A stretch of DNA of 64,000 nt from Spongiivirga citrea (GTDB lineage: Bacteria; Bacteroidota; Bacteroidia; Flavobacteriales; Flavobacteriaceae). This document shows, piece by piece, positions 10,501 to 19,218 of this stretch. A program made the translations under genes and the position numbers. Position 1 is the first letter of the stretch, and every line of letters starts with the position of its first letter. A model generated the notes under the pieces. That model made no database searches and was not told the origin of the DNA. It saw only the letters and a program-made list of their open reading frames with translations. The stretch lies in NCBI RefSeq assembly GCF_010671565.1, contig NZ_JAABOQ010000004.1, positions 434,001-498,000 of the forward strand, read 5' to 3'.

Positions 10501-11134
10501 GCGCATGAGGGGCGCTAAAGCTTAACGATAAACAAAACGGCTCATCATCTGATGAATTATCTATAAAATCTAATGCTTTTTGACCTGTATATCTTGTTAA
10601 GTGTACAGTATCCTTACCTAGAGTTTTATAATAGTAACCCCTTTTATCTTTGTATTTGTTATTTCTGTCATACGATTCATATTCATCAAATTGTTTATCT
10701 AAATCGTTATATCGAACACCATATTTGCCGTAAAATCCACTCTTATAGCCATTTTCTTTTAATAATCTGGGGTAGCTATTTACCATATATTCTTCACGGA
10801 CATTTCCAGTTTTAAAATTAAAGTTATGGGCTCTTTCGGTAAGTCCTGTCAAAATACTTGCTCTACTTGCAGCACAAATAGGTGTCGTAACTATTGCATT
10901 TTTAAAATATGTCCCCTCTTTAGCCAACTTATCCATTTCGGGGGTGGTAACCAATTCATTTCCTATGTAACCTATAGCATCGAAACGCTGATCATCAGTT
11001 AAAATAAAAATTATGTTGGGCTTTTTCTTCGCTGATTTTGTAACCCTTTGCGCAATTGAAGAAAATGGCATTCCACAAAACAGGGCCATTGCGACCAAAA
11101 CTTTTATTTGATGGAAAAATGTATAATTGATCAT
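7586..11134 (-). CDS. Two-domain enzyme: S1-family sulfatase fused to GH78 alpha-L-rhamnosidase
   Basis: One continuous frame joins two enzymes. Numbering below follows the longer frame from 11176. Residues about 52-500 are a formylglycine-dependent sulfatase: [12 protein letters not shown] with metal-binding Asp61/Asp62, the modification site CAASR at 101-105, and [10 protein letters not shown] with metal ligands. Residues about 510-1196 are a GH78 rhamnosidase: fibronectin-like N-terminal strands, [16 protein letters not shown] near 790 and [10 protein letters not shown] near 1067. It would desulfate rhamnose 3-sulfate and remove the rhamnosyl residue, a combination known from ulvan loci of marine flavobacteria. 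I use the ATG at 11134, which gives a typical signal peptide ending SSIAQ; the TTG at 11176 lies inside the promoter's TAnnTTTG box. First gene of the degradation operon. It needs an FGE for activity; one is encoded at 61671. Confidence 0.92.
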   Translation of the reverse strand: MINYTFFHQIKVLVAMALFCGMPFSSIAQRVTKSAKKKPNIIFILTDDQRFDAIGYIGNELVTTPEMDKLAKEGTYFKNAIVTTPICAASRASILTGLTERAHNFNFKTGNVREEYMVNSYPRLLKENGYKSGFYGKYGVRYNDLDKQFDEYESYDRNNKYKDKRGYYYKTLGKDTVHLTRYTGQKALDFIDNSSDDEPFCLSLSFSAPHAHDGAKDQYFWQNTTNDLLAETNIPGPALGDDKYFEAQPKIVRDGFNRLRWTWRYDTPKKYQHSVKGYYRMIAGIDLEIAKIRNKLKENGLDKNTVIILMGDNGYFLGERQMAGKWLMYDNSIRVPLIIFDPRVNKHQDIEDMALNIDVPHTIVDLAGIEAPESWQGKSLLPIVNKESNSIGRDTILIEHIWDFSEIPPSEGVRTKDWKYFRYVNDKTIEELYNLKKDPQEVNNLIGKKKHKKTAAKLRKKLDELIKQNSNKYRAAPTDLTVELIREPSEDVEIFDLKPEFGWTVPIESEFQSAYQILVASNKSIIEANNGDVWDSGRVGALSSTNIEYAGTPLEIGKTYFWKVRIWDEANRLVDYSEAQKFITGKSDSYIISTENKFVVDRVKPEKFEKRGDFYFIDFGKAAFATIDFSYKAKKAHTLTFRIGEQLEGENINRTPFKKSHIRYQEIKVQVTPGKTKYQLQIKPDKRNTLPNKAIPLPDGFPVLMPFRYAEVEGMQEELNAEDFEQLRHRTYWDDEASSFKSDNDILNQVWDLCKYSIKATTFNGLYVDGDRERIPYEADAYLNQLSHYTTDREYAIGRRTIEYFMEHPTWPTEWQQHVALLLHADYMYTGNTELVERYYEPLKYKTLYELSNEDGLITSTKVDEAFMYKLGFKPGYHKPLTDIVDWPSAGWGGDPNNKGERDGFVFKPYSTVINAFFYENMKIMAEFAKILGKTQEVLDFELRAAKAKKAVNEQMFDKKRGIYVDGIGTDHASLHANMMPLAFGLVPDEHIESVVQFVKSRGMACSVYGSQFLMDGLYNAGEEDYALQLFTDTSDRSWYNMIRIGSTITLEAWALKYKNNLDWNHAWGAVPANAIPRGLWGIKPKTPGFGVATIKPQMSKLKSSSIEVPTVRGTIKGIYTYNNARLQTYELEVPGNMVAEFSLNNLEGKDLIHNGKKVPSAFESIRLSPGKHTIQLKINSF

Positions 11135-11173
11135 AAAGCAATTTAAGAGTATTCTAGAAAAATCATATCTATT

Positions 11174-11218
11174 CAAACCTAATAGTATGCTGTTGTATTT
11201 CCATCCTGTGCTATCCTG
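11174..11218 (-). promoter_or_regulatory. Promoter of the sulfatase-GH78 operon, site 1 of the shared element
   Basis: Read on the minus strand, the 16-mer CAGGATAGCACAGGAT (11218 to 11203) is followed by exactly 21 nt and then TAGGTTTG (11181 to 11174), a perfect Bacteroidota TAnnTTTG promoter box. The 16-mer is two CAGGAT hexamers whose starts are 10 bp apart. The ATG at 11134 is 39 nt beyond the box. Confidence 0.85.
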
Positions 11219-11237
11219 AAAGTTTTAGAAGAAAAAT

Positions 11238-11274
11238 AAAACCCTTTACATCTGGTCAGGATATAAAGGGTTTT
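11238..11274 (-). terminator. Intrinsic terminator after susD 1
   Basis: AAAACCCTTTA (11238-11248) and TAAAGGGTTTT (11264-11274) form an 11-bp stem with a 15-nt loop. On the minus strand the stem is followed by a T-rich run, as expected at the end of the SusC/SusD 1 transcript, and it separates that unit from the downstream promoter. Confidence 0.85.
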
Positions 11275-11302
11275 ATCGGAATTCTAAAACTACTTTAACT
11301 TC

Positions 11303-13075
11303 TTACCACCCTGGATTTTGTCCAAGGTTTGGATTTTGAGATAGAGAACTTGTCGGTAATGGCCATAAGTACATCTTGTCTTCAAATTTAGGTTCAAAGG
11401 GAGTACCAGTGCGAACATCAATGTACGGAACACCATCAACTGACATAGTTTGGATGTTAGCACCGGGATACCTTGCTTCTGCTGCTGCATCAAAGCGCAT
11501 TCCTAATGTAGGTGCTGCCAAATATCGTCCTTGTTTCCAACGACGAAGATCGTTGTATCTATGACCTTCTAAAAACAACTCAACACGTCGTTCCCTTCTA
11601 ATCTCTACAATTAATGCAGAAACACCATCATCAGCATGTGCTGGATCCATTGGTGGATTAATATCCAATCCAGGCATACCTACTCGATCTCGTAACAAAT
11701 TGATACTAATGTCCAAATCTCCCTGATTTATAGTTCCCAATTCAGCTTTGGCTTCCGCAAAGTTTAAGTAAACTTCACCTAAACGCAAACAAGGTGGAGA
11801 CACTGTATGCTGGTTACGAGGCGATAATTCATCAACAGCATTCCAATGCTTTACTACATGATAGCCTGTGTTTGATCTATTTCTGCCTCCTGCCATTCCA
11901 TTCAACCTGGGATAGGTGTTAGCTGGGTCGTTAGCATAATTTAATAGTTCTTGATCTTCTGGCGCTAGAACACACTGACGTAATCTCAAATCTCTATTTA
12001 CAAAAACATCTTCAATTTGGGCATCACCAGCATAATTAGTCGATAGTGAAATTGGAAGACCATCATCACATAAAAAGTCATCTACAAAACTCTTTGTAGC
12101 ACCACCATTGTAGTTCCAAAACAAACGTGAAGCAAAATGACCATTTGTTAGAGCTTCGTATTTTCTCCAGTAAATTACTTCTGGATTTCCAGCTTGTGTA
12201 GTTGATGAGGACGCATAACGATAATCACCCATTGGGTTTCCAGTAGTATACAATGAGAAACCACCTGTGTTCATCAATTCTGTTGAGGCATCAACGCTTT
12301 CTTGTAACCAAGTATCTGCTCCTGAGAGGCCATGATATTTTCGCCAGGTTCCTTCAAATAAGCAAACTCTGGACTTTACGGCCAAGGCGACCCACTTATC
12401 TACACGACCAGGATCTTGACCATCATTAGGAGGTCCCCATTCAGCGGGTAAATTGGCAATAGCATAATCTAAATCCTCTAGGGCTTTTCCCATGACGAAA
12501 TCTCTATCGTCTCTTGCACCATTTAATTCTGGCGAATCAGTAGCTAAAACCTTATCTATCCATTGCATGTCTCCAAACTTAGATACCTTTTCGGCATAAA
12601 ACCAGCCTCTAAATAATCGAGCCTCTCCTTTATATTGATTAAGAACATCTTCATCTATGGCAACTCGGTCATAGTTTTCTAAACCAAAATTAATAGCTCT
12701 TACAAGCTCCCATCCTTTTGGATCATAACCAAAAGCTCTTGCAGAATTTTGTACATTAAAATTACCCGTACTTACTGTAATCAAGTCTACCGCTCTTGGG
12801 TGTGTAGCACCTAAATTGTCGCTCATTTCGTCCATCCACCATAATCCATCGCGAAAATTTACACCAGGCCCAACACCTAACCCCATTAGAATCGGAATTC
12901 TTCTATCGTCTTTAACGAGTTCATACAAATTATTATTGTAGTTTATGATGTCGTTTTCATTGTTCCAAAATGTTTCATTACTTACTTCATCAAGCGGTAT
13001 GCGCTCTAGAAATTCATCATTACAACTAAACATTAAAAATGCCGTTACCAAAATTATATATTTAAATATTTTCAT
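11303..13075 (-). CDS. susD: SusD/RagB-family surface glycan-binding lipoprotein 1
   Basis: 590 residues with lipobox MFSCND (Cys18) and the SusD opening ERIPLDEVSNETFWNNENDI. TPR-like stretches (EARLFRGWFYAEKVSKFGDM) and the C-terminal RagB/SusD signature follow: LRLGEVYLNFAEAKAELG, RRERRVELFLEGHRYNDLRRW, MYLWPLPTSSLSQNPNLGQNPGW. These proteins cap the SusC barrel at the outer surface and bind the glycan before import. It lies 21 nt after SusC 1 and is the last gene before the terminator. The ligand, presumably sulfated rhamno-uronan oligosaccharide, is inferred from context. Confidence 0.95.
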   Translation of the reverse strand: MKIFKYIILVTAFLMFSCNDEFLERIPLDEVSNETFWNNENDIINYNNNLYELVKDDRRIPILMGLGVGPGVNFRDGLWWMDEMSDNLGATHPRAVDLITVSTGNFNVQNSARAFGYDPKGWELVRAINFGLENYDRVAIDEDVLNQYKGEARLFRGWFYAEKVSKFGDMQWIDKVLATDSPELNGARDDRDFVMGKALEDLDYAIANLPAEWGPPNDGQDPGRVDKWVALAVKSRVCLFEGTWRKYHGLSGADTWLQESVDASTELMNTGGFSLYTTGNPMGDYRYASSSTTQAGNPEVIYWRKYEALTNGHFASRLFWNYNGGATKSFVDDFLCDDGLPISLSTNYAGDAQIEDVFVNRDLRLRQCVLAPEDQELLNYANDPANTYPRLNGMAGGRNRSNTGYHVVKHWNAVDELSPRNQHTVSPPCLRLGEVYLNFAEAKAELGTINQGDLDISINLLRDRVGMPGLDINPPMDPAHADDGVSALIVEIRRERRVELFLEGHRYNDLRRWKQGRYLAAPTLGMRFDAAAEARYPGANIQTMSVDGVPYIDVRTGTPFEPKFEDKMYLWPLPTSSLSQNPNLGQNPGW

Positions 13076-13096
13076 GACTTTTTAAATTAAAGTTAT

Positions 13097-16000
13097 TTAA
13101 AGATTAAGTAATAGCCCTACACTATATGTTCTTAAAAGTGGGTAGTCTATAGAGTCGTCAAAAACATATTCTGGGTCTAATGGATGTCTAATATTTGAGT
13201 ACTCCCATAAATTTTGCCCAGCAACATATACTCGCATGGTAGAAAAACCAATTTTTTCAGAAATTTTTTGTGGAATATCATAACTGATATTCAAATTTTT
13301 CAAACGTACATAACTGGCATCTTGCAAGAATCGTGTTTGTGACACATTATTTTGTGCACCACCAGTCGATGCGGCAGGAAAGTAAGCATCTCTATTATCT
13401 GGTCTCCATGTATCTGTTAACCAAGCTTTATCACCATAATAGGCTCGCCATGGGAAAAACCATGTCCAGTTAGCATTTGAAGGGTAGTAATCTCTTTTAC
13501 CCACTCCCTGAAACAGCACAGAAAGAGAAAACCCTTTGTATCTTAAATTGGTATTAATTCCGTAGGTATATCTTGGTGTGGTATTACCAATTCTGACTAG
13601 ATCACCACGATCTTCTAATCTATTTTCACCATTATCTATAACACCATCTCCATTTAAATCGGCAAATTCTATATCGCCAGTGGTCCATCCATTTCCTATA
13701 TCATCCTGTCTTTCATCAAAAGCAGCAATCTCTGTTGGATCATCACTCTGAAAAATACCGACTGTTTGATATCCCCAAATCTCACCGATGTCTTGCCCCA
13801 CATAAAATTCATCTAAGGAGCCCGTAGGGTTTTCATATTTGGTAATTTTACTACTATTGTCTGCTACGTTTACATTTACCGAATAGCTAAAATCTTCACC
13901 AATTTTATCTCTATAAGTTACAGACGCTTCCCATCCTTTTGTTCTTAAGTCAGCACCGTTTTGTAATGGTTCGTTAGCACCAATAACTTCAGGAAGATCT
14001 ACACGCAACAACATGTCTTTAGTATCTCTTGTATACACATCAAAAGTCATGTCTAATTTATTTTGAAACAAACTAATATCTAGACCTAGGTTTTTACTTA
14101 CAACGGTTTCCCATGTAAGATCTGGACTTACAAGGCCAGGAGGACTAACGGTAGGAATTTCTCCTGAATTCAGTACATAATTTGAATTATTAATTGCCAA
14201 AGATGGGATATAAGGGTAGAAATTACTGCCTAAAAGTTGATTTCCTAATTCACTAAAAGAAGCTCTTATTTTCAAGTTAGATAACCAATCTTTGGTACTG
14301 GACATCCATTCTTCTTTAGAAATAATCCAACCCGCTGATGCGGAAGGAAATAAGCCAAAACGATCTTCTTTAGGGAATCTAGAGGTACCATCATACCGCA
14401 CAGTAGATTCAATTAAATACTTTTCTTTATAAATATAGTTGAATCTAGAAAATCCGCCGCGCAAAGTGGCTTGAGATCTTCCACCTCCATTATTACGTAT
14501 ACCAGTTGCTGCATTTATATCAAAAAGACCAGGGGTCAAACCTGTTGCTGAAGCAGAAATACGAGTGTTAAAATCCCACTCTTGGTTAAAACCGGCCATC
14601 AATTTAAAATAATGCTTTTCAGAGATTGTTTTTTCATATTCAGCATATGCATTAAACACATAGTACTGATTAAAATCTCTAAACACATTAATATCATCAT
14701 CACCAACACTTCTAACAGGCTGAGGATCTTCGAGGTCTAAACTTACCACTTCATAAAATGGTCTATACCTTTCAAATTGTCTATTTAACGCATTATATGA
14801 GAAATCACTTCTAATTTTAAGGCCTTCTAAAGGGGTAATTGTAATTCCACCCTTCAACCATAAATCTTGCACTAAGTTTGTTTCTCTACCGCCATTTTCT
14901 AACTGCTCATAAATAGGAAAAGCATGGTCCCAGCTTCTACCTTCAAATTGCTCAAAACCTGGAATTAAAGGTACAATGTAAGGTCTTATAGGTTCAATTC
15001 GTATCAATGTATTTATATCAACACCTGCAGGCTTATCAGAATTTTCAAAGTTGGTCGAAACCTGCGAATCAAAAGAAATAATATCATTTATTTTATAATC
15101 AACTTTTCCTAAGAAGTTATACCGTTTAAAATTATCGTTAGCCGGGTTGTTCCAGAAACCATCAGTATTAAAAAATCCAACAGATGTGTAGTAATTCACT
15201 TTATCAGAACCGCCAGATACACTTAAATCAACTTTTTGTCGAGGTGAAGTAGAGTTCATCAACGTTTCAGATAATCTTGGATATCCATAATTTCGGAAGT
15301 TACCATTCACTACCTCAAATTCTGGGTTATTGATGGGATCTGACCAAAACAAACGCAAACCCTCTAAATAAGCATCATCGTATCTTGCATTACCTCCAGC
15401 ACGAAGTTGTGCTCGATTACGCTCTAATGCATAAACGTAACCATCATCAATGGGATCTACATTAAAAATAGGTCGATTCCAAGAGAGTAAGGTATTTAAT
15501 TGTACGTTTATCCCTTGTTTACCTTTTTTGGTGGTTACTAAAATTACCCCAAAAGCGGCACGTGCACCGTAAATAGCAGCTGCGGCACCATCTTTTAGAA
15601 CAGTCAACGTCTCGATGTCTTCAGGATTAATTCTATTCAAATCTTGAGGCACACCATCTACCAAGATTAAAGGGGCACCTCCGTTAATAGATTCAAAACC
15701 TCTAATATTAAAAGTAGGTCCTTCTGTAGGGTCTCCACTGGTAACAGTAACATTAAGATTCGGTATCAAACCTTGTAAGCCCTCACCAACATTAGCAATT
15801 GGTCTGTTTTGTATTTCTTCACTTGTTACAATGTCTAAAGCACCTGTTAAGTTAATTTTCTTTTGTGTACCGTAACCAACTATCACAACTTCATCTAAAG
15901 CAGCTGCGTCCTCTTCTAGCACTACATCGATTGTAGTTCTATTATCTACTTTAATCTCCTGTGTAATATAACCAAGGAAAGAAAAAATCAATGTTTGTTC

Positions 16001-16252
16001 TCCCGAAATCAGCGTAATTGAATAATTACCGTCAAAGTCTGTGACGACTCCATTATTGGTCCCTTTCTGGATCACATTAGCACTTGGCAGGCTAGAGCCG
16101 TCTGTTGATTTTACGACACCAGTTACGGTAGTCGTTTGTGCCGAAATTTTAGTAGTAGCTCCGCACATAAATAAGACTAGAAGCAAAAAGCTTGTAATTT
16201 TACAATGGCAAAATTGAAAGCCACCAATTTTCTTTTTTTTAAATGTTGACAT
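13097..16252 (-). CDS. susC: SusC/RagA-family TonB-dependent outer-membrane transporter 1
   Basis: From the ATG at 16252: signal peptide ending KISAQ, CarboxypepD_reg-like domain (VTGVVKSTDGSSLPSANV, DFDGNYSI), TonB box region (LDEVVIVGYGTQKK), plug (GLQGLIPNLNVTVTSGDP, LKDGAAAAIYGARAAFGVILVTT), then a large 22-stranded barrel ending PLLRTYSVGLLLNL. It imports oligosaccharides with TonB energy in complex with the SusD encoded next. A further in-frame ATG at 16345 lies within the regulatory element and would add 31 residues in front of a complete signal peptide, so I reject it. Transcribed from the element at 16315-16359. Confidence 0.95.
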   Translation of the reverse strand: MSTFKKKKIGGFQFCHCKITSFLLLVLFMCGATTKISAQTTTVTGVVKSTDGSSLPSANVIQKGTNNGVVTDFDGNYSITLISGEQTLIFSFLGYITQEIKVDNRTTIDVVLEEDAAALDEVVIVGYGTQKKINLTGALDIVTSEEIQNRPIANVGEGLQGLIPNLNVTVTSGDPTEGPTFNIRGFESINGGAPLILVDGVPQDLNRINPEDIETLTVLKDGAAAAIYGARAAFGVILVTTKKGKQGINVQLNTLLSWNRPIFNVDPIDDGYVYALERNRAQLRAGGNARYDDAYLEGLRLFWSDPINNPEFEVVNGNFRNYGYPRLSETLMNSTSPRQKVDLSVSGGSDKVNYYTSVGFFNTDGFWNNPANDNFKRYNFLGKVDYKINDIISFDSQVSTNFENSDKPAGVDINTLIRIEPIRPYIVPLIPGFEQFEGRSWDHAFPIYEQLENGGRETNLVQDLWLKGGITITPLEGLKIRSDFSYNALNRQFERYRPFYEVVSLDLEDPQPVRSVGDDDINVFRDFNQYYVFNAYAEYEKTISEKHYFKLMAGFNQEWDFNTRISASATGLTPGLFDINAATGIRNNGGGRSQATLRGGFSRFNYIYKEKYLIESTVRYDGTSRFPKEDRFGLFPSASAGWIISKEEWMSSTKDWLSNLKIRASFSELGNQLLGSNFYPYIPSLAINNSNYVLNSGEIPTVSPPGLVSPDLTWETVVSKNLGLDISLFQNKLDMTFDVYTRDTKDMLLRVDLPEVIGANEPLQNGADLRTKGWEASVTYRDKIGEDFSYSVNVNVADNSSKITKYENPTGSLDEFYVGQDIGEIWGYQTVGIFQSDDPTEIAAFDERQDDIGNGWTTGDIEFADLNGDGVIDNGENRLEDRGDLVRIGNTTPRYTYGINTNLRYKGFSLSVLFQGVGKRDYYPSNANWTWFFPWRAYYGDKAWLTDTWRPDNRDAYFPAASTGGAQNNVSQTRFLQDASYVRLKNLNISYDIPQKISEKIGFSTMRVYVAGQNLWEYSNIRHPLDPEYVFDDSIDYPLLRTYSVGLLLNL

Positions 16253-16314
16253 AATTCTCAGGTTGGTTAGGTTTATACTCTTAAATAGTGTTGAATAACA
16301 ATTCCTCAACAGAA

Positions 16315-16359
16315 CCAAGTTATTAAACAACAAACCGTTACGCATCCTGTGCTATCCTG
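16315..16359 (-). promoter_or_regulatory. Promoter of susCD 1, site 2 of the shared element
   Basis: Minus strand: CAGGATAGCACAGGAT (16359 to 16344), identical to site 1 over all 16 bases, then exactly 21 nt, then TAACTTGG (16322 to 16315), one base off TAnnTTTG. The SusC 1 ATG at 16252 is 62 nt beyond the box. Confidence 0.85.
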
Positions 16360-16408
16360 AAAACAAATAGTTTGAATCGTTTCTTAAACTGTAGTAATTA
16401 AAATGATG

Positions 16409-17854
16409 CTATTCTTCCCAAGAATCCGTTCGGAAAGGAGATACGGGCAAACCTGCAATATTAAAAAGATTGCCTTCAAAACAACTGCTAAACAGATAAC
16501 GAACCGCTACTGGCTTTTTTACTTCTGCTGAGTAAACGGTTAACGTCCTATCTTTATTGATTGTGACTTTGGCTGGATAAAATCTTTTGTTTTTACCCGC
16601 AATCGTAAATCCGACAATTTCTTCACCAAAACTACTTAGGCCTGATGACTTATCAGCAGTACTTTTATCGAAGAAAATTCTAATAGAATTGGCTTCAACT
16701 TTCATTGATTTATACAACGGATTGACATATTGTATACCTTGAACATCGTATTGCTTAGCCAATGCCCAATACGCAAGTCTATCTGCTATTTCTTTTTTTC
16801 TCGCAGGGTGAATATCAAGGCAATCTCCTACATCACTCGTTACCACCATTCCTGTATAATCGACACTTTTTGCAACATTTAATTGTGCTTCACGAATTAA
16901 GGCCGCATTAATATCTGGGGTTTTACGAAGTGTGTAATCGTAGGGAGCTATTTGAACAAAATAAAATGGTAGCTCGGGAATTTTCCATTGTTCGCGCCAT
17001 GAACTGATTAGCTTTTTCATCATTAGTTCATACGGTTTTGGATTAGTGCGATTCGTTTCGCCCTGATACCATAATATTCCCTTGATTTTATAATTTGTCA
17101 ATGGATGTATCATCGCATTGTATAAAAAGCTTGGCAACTTTTGTTTGTTGAAATCCTCCGGTAAAGTATCGATCATTTTTACATGACTAAATTGAGAAAC
17201 CACTTCTTTTGGCATCCATGGTTCTATTCGAGTACCGCCCCAAGCAGCCTCAATGATACCAACAGGAACTTTTATTTGATCAAATATTTTCTTGCCGAAG
17301 AGATATCCTACAGCACTAAAACCTTCTACCGATTTTGGCGAAGCCACTTCCCAACTACCAACAATATCTTCAAGAGGAGTTACACTAGCATTTCTTTCAG
17401 AGTTTAAAAGACGAATGTGGGGATTATTTGAATTTAAAATAATTTCGTTAGAACCTATTGTTGGACTGTTGCTTCTTCCACCAACCGCCATCTCCATATT
17501 TGATTGCCCTGAACAAAGCCAAACTTCACCAACTAGAAGATCTTTTAACTTGATGGTAGTACTACCCTTTATACTGATCGAATGAGAGGTGAATGACCCA
17601 ACTGGTGTTTTGATAGTGACATTCCAATAACCTTTAGCATTGGTTTTAGTTACAGCTGCATAGCCCCAACTAGTCTCTAATTCAATAGCTTTGTTAGGTA
17701 AGTCGTAACCATAAAAAGGCATAGTTTCCTGCTGCTGTAGGACCATTAAGTCGCTAAAAAAGGAAGGGATCTTTAATTGTGAGTAACCAACGTAGCTGCC
17801 TAAAAAAAATAGAATAAAAGCTAAAAAATTAGTACATCGTTGATATAACCTCAT
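16409..17854 (-). CDS. SASA/SGNH-family carbohydrate esterase (sialate O-acetylesterase-like)
   Basis: Signal peptide ending YVGYSQ, then IPSFFSDLMVLQQQ, a beta-sandwich segment, and the SGNH block I motif VWLCSGQSNMEMAVGG (around residue 110) with the nucleophilic Ser. GIIEAAWGGTRIEPW, GILWYQGETN and the C-terminal DVGDCLDIHPARK (Asp/His of the triad) complete a SASA (PF03629) fold. Such enzymes remove acetyl or other acyl groups from sugars; ulvan is not usually described as acetylated, so the real substrate is unclear. I start at the ATG at 17854, 6 nt after the upstream stop; a longer frame to 17905 overlaps that gene. Last gene of the unit with the oxidoreductase and DUF1080 genes. Confidence 0.88.
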   Translation of the reverse strand: MRLYQRCTNFLAFILFFLGSYVGYSQLKIPSFFSDLMVLQQQETMPFYGYDLPNKAIELETSWGYAAVTKTNAKGYWNVTIKTPVGSFTSHSISIKGSTTIKLKDLLVGEVWLCSGQSNMEMAVGGRSNSPTIGSNEIILNSNNPHIRLLNSERNASVTPLEDIVGSWEVASPKSVEGFSAVGYLFGKKIFDQIKVPVGIIEAAWGGTRIEPWMPKEVVSQFSHVKMIDTLPEDFNKQKLPSFLYNAMIHPLTNYKIKGILWYQGETNRTNPKPYELMMKKLISSWREQWKIPELPFYFVQIAPYDYTLRKTPDINAALIREAQLNVAKSVDYTGMVVTSDVGDCLDIHPARKKEIADRLAYWALAKQYDVQGIQYVNPLYKSMKVEANSIRIFFDKSTADKSSGLSSFGEEIVGFTIAGKNKRFYPAKVTINKDRTLTVYSAEVKKPVAVRYLFSSCFEGNLFNIAGLPVSPFRTDSWEE

Positions 17855-17859
17855 CCTTA

Positions 17860-19206
17860 TTAATTTAGTTTTGGTTCCCAGCCGGGCTGATAGGCTCTTG
17901 ACCAAAGTCTCATTGCTTCACGGTCAAAAATTCTTCCTGAAACTTCATCAACCTCAAATGATTTATCTATGCGGTATGCAATATTTGCATAATGTGTTAA
18001 CATTTGGGAAATTGCACCTTCATCAATTGGAGAATTTAATTTTTGCTTACCTCTAATTGTTTCGAAAAAGTTTACTGAGTGCATAGTGGTGAGACCACCA
18101 CCTCCGCCTAAAGCCACTCCACCTTCTTTTTCTTTTGATTTACTATCTCTGATAAGCTTTCCTTTAAGGTCGTACAAAGCATAACCTTGTCTGTCAACAA
18201 ATACAGAGCCCTTAGATCCATATATTATTGTGCCTCTTCCCTTTCCGTACTTATCATGTCTATTACGACTACTACCATCCCACTGAATGATACGATTATC
18301 TGCGAAAGTATAGGTAGCTTCCATGGTGTCATACATTTCCCAGCCGTCATCCTTATATTGTCGCTTTCCGGCAATTACCATCACATGTTCGGGATACTTG
18401 ACCTGTAGTGCCCAACGTGCAATATCCAACTCGTGAGTTGCATTATTACCCATTTCGGCCGTACCAAAATCCCAACCATACCAATGCCAATTATAATTCC
18501 ATGTGTCATGAGTATATTCCTTTCGTGGAGATGGCCCTTGAAAAAGATCCCAATCTAGCCCTTCTGGTGGCGCAGCTTTGACAGGATTGACTACTCTGCC
18601 CCTACCATTTACGTAGAATGCAATCGCCTTATAAACATCGCCGATGGCTCCATTATGAATATCTTTCATAATCTGATTTGTTTCTACTGAGGAGCGCTGT
18701 TGATTTCCCATTTGAACAACTTTATTGTACCTTTTTTGGAAAGCAACTACAGTTTCATTTTCCTGCGGATTATGACTACATGGTTTTTCTAAATATACAT
18801 GCTTACCTGCCTGCATAGCCATGCAAGCTCCGGGAGTATGCCAATGATCTGGTGTTGCCATAAAAACAGCGTCGACCTTTTTGTCATCTAGGATATTTCG
18901 AATATCATTTTCTAGGCGTGGCTTATAACTAGCTTTTTCTGCAAATTTTGCTGCCCCTTTTTCACGTTGACTTTTTAGTACGTCACATAAATACAAAAGC
19001 TTAACATTACTCTTTTTATCCACAATGGGGTCAATAAATCCTGGATAGCGTCGTCCTAAGCCTTGAATAGCTAGATTAATACGATCGTTGGAACCAATAA
19101 TATTTCTATAGCTTGATGCAGACATAGCGGTTAAACTATTTGCAAGACCAATTCCTACTGTTGCCGTAGCTGTTTTTTGTATAAATTTTCTTCTACTTGT
19201 TTTCAT
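17860..19206 (-). CDS. Tat-exported Gfo/Idh/MocA-family oxidoreductase
   Basis: The N-terminus KTSRRKFIQKTATATVGIG is a twin-arginine signal, so the protein is folded with its NAD(P) and exported. The Rossmann part includes NLAIQGLGRRYPGF and the signature DAVFMATPDHWHTPGACMA, MQAGKHVYLEKPCSHNP; the C-terminal part has WNWHWYGWDFGTAEMGNNA-type residues (ELDIARWAL) that bind sugar. Family members oxidise or reduce sugar hydroxyls, including C3 of glycosides. It is followed 5 nt later by the esterase gene and preceded 12 nt by a double DUF1080 lipoprotein, the family that processes 3-keto-glycosides. That pairing suggests oxidative glycoside cleavage in the periplasm. This is inference from neighbourhood. 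Confidence 0.9.
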   Translation of the reverse strand: MKTSRRKFIQKTATATVGIGLANSLTAMSASSYRNIIGSNDRINLAIQGLGRRYPGFIDPIVDKKSNVKLLYLCDVLKSQREKGAAKFAEKASYKPRLENDIRNILDDKKVDAVFMATPDHWHTPGACMAMQAGKHVYLEKPCSHNPQENETVVAFQKRYNKVVQMGNQQRSSVETNQIMKDIHNGAIGDVYKAIAFYVNGRGRVVNPVKAAPPEGLDWDLFQGPSPRKEYTHDTWNYNWHWYGWDFGTAEMGNNATHELDIARWALQVKYPEHVMVIAGKRQYKDDGWEMYDTMEATYTFADNRIIQWDGSSRNRHDKYGKGRGTIIYGSKGSVFVDRQGYALYDLKGKLIRDSKSKEKEGGVALGGGGGLTTMHSVNFFETIRGKQKLNSPIDEGAISQMLTHYANIAYRIDKSFEVDEVSGRIFDREAMRLWSRAYQPGWEPKLN

Positions 19207-19218
19207 GGTATTACTACT

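Noticed and set aside
11174-11176. TTG start for the sulfatase-GH78 gene giving a longer protein
   Set aside because: The codon lies inside the TAGGTTTG promoter box; the ATG at 11134 gives a normal signal peptide.
11258-11263. Extra CAGGAT between susD 1 and the sulfatase promoter
   Set aside because: It lies in the terminator loop, has no second half-site and no TAnnTTTG box 21 nt on.
16343-16345. ATG at 16345 as start of SusC 1
   Set aside because: It is within the regulatory element and upstream of the promoter box; the ATG at 16252 directly precedes a signal peptide.
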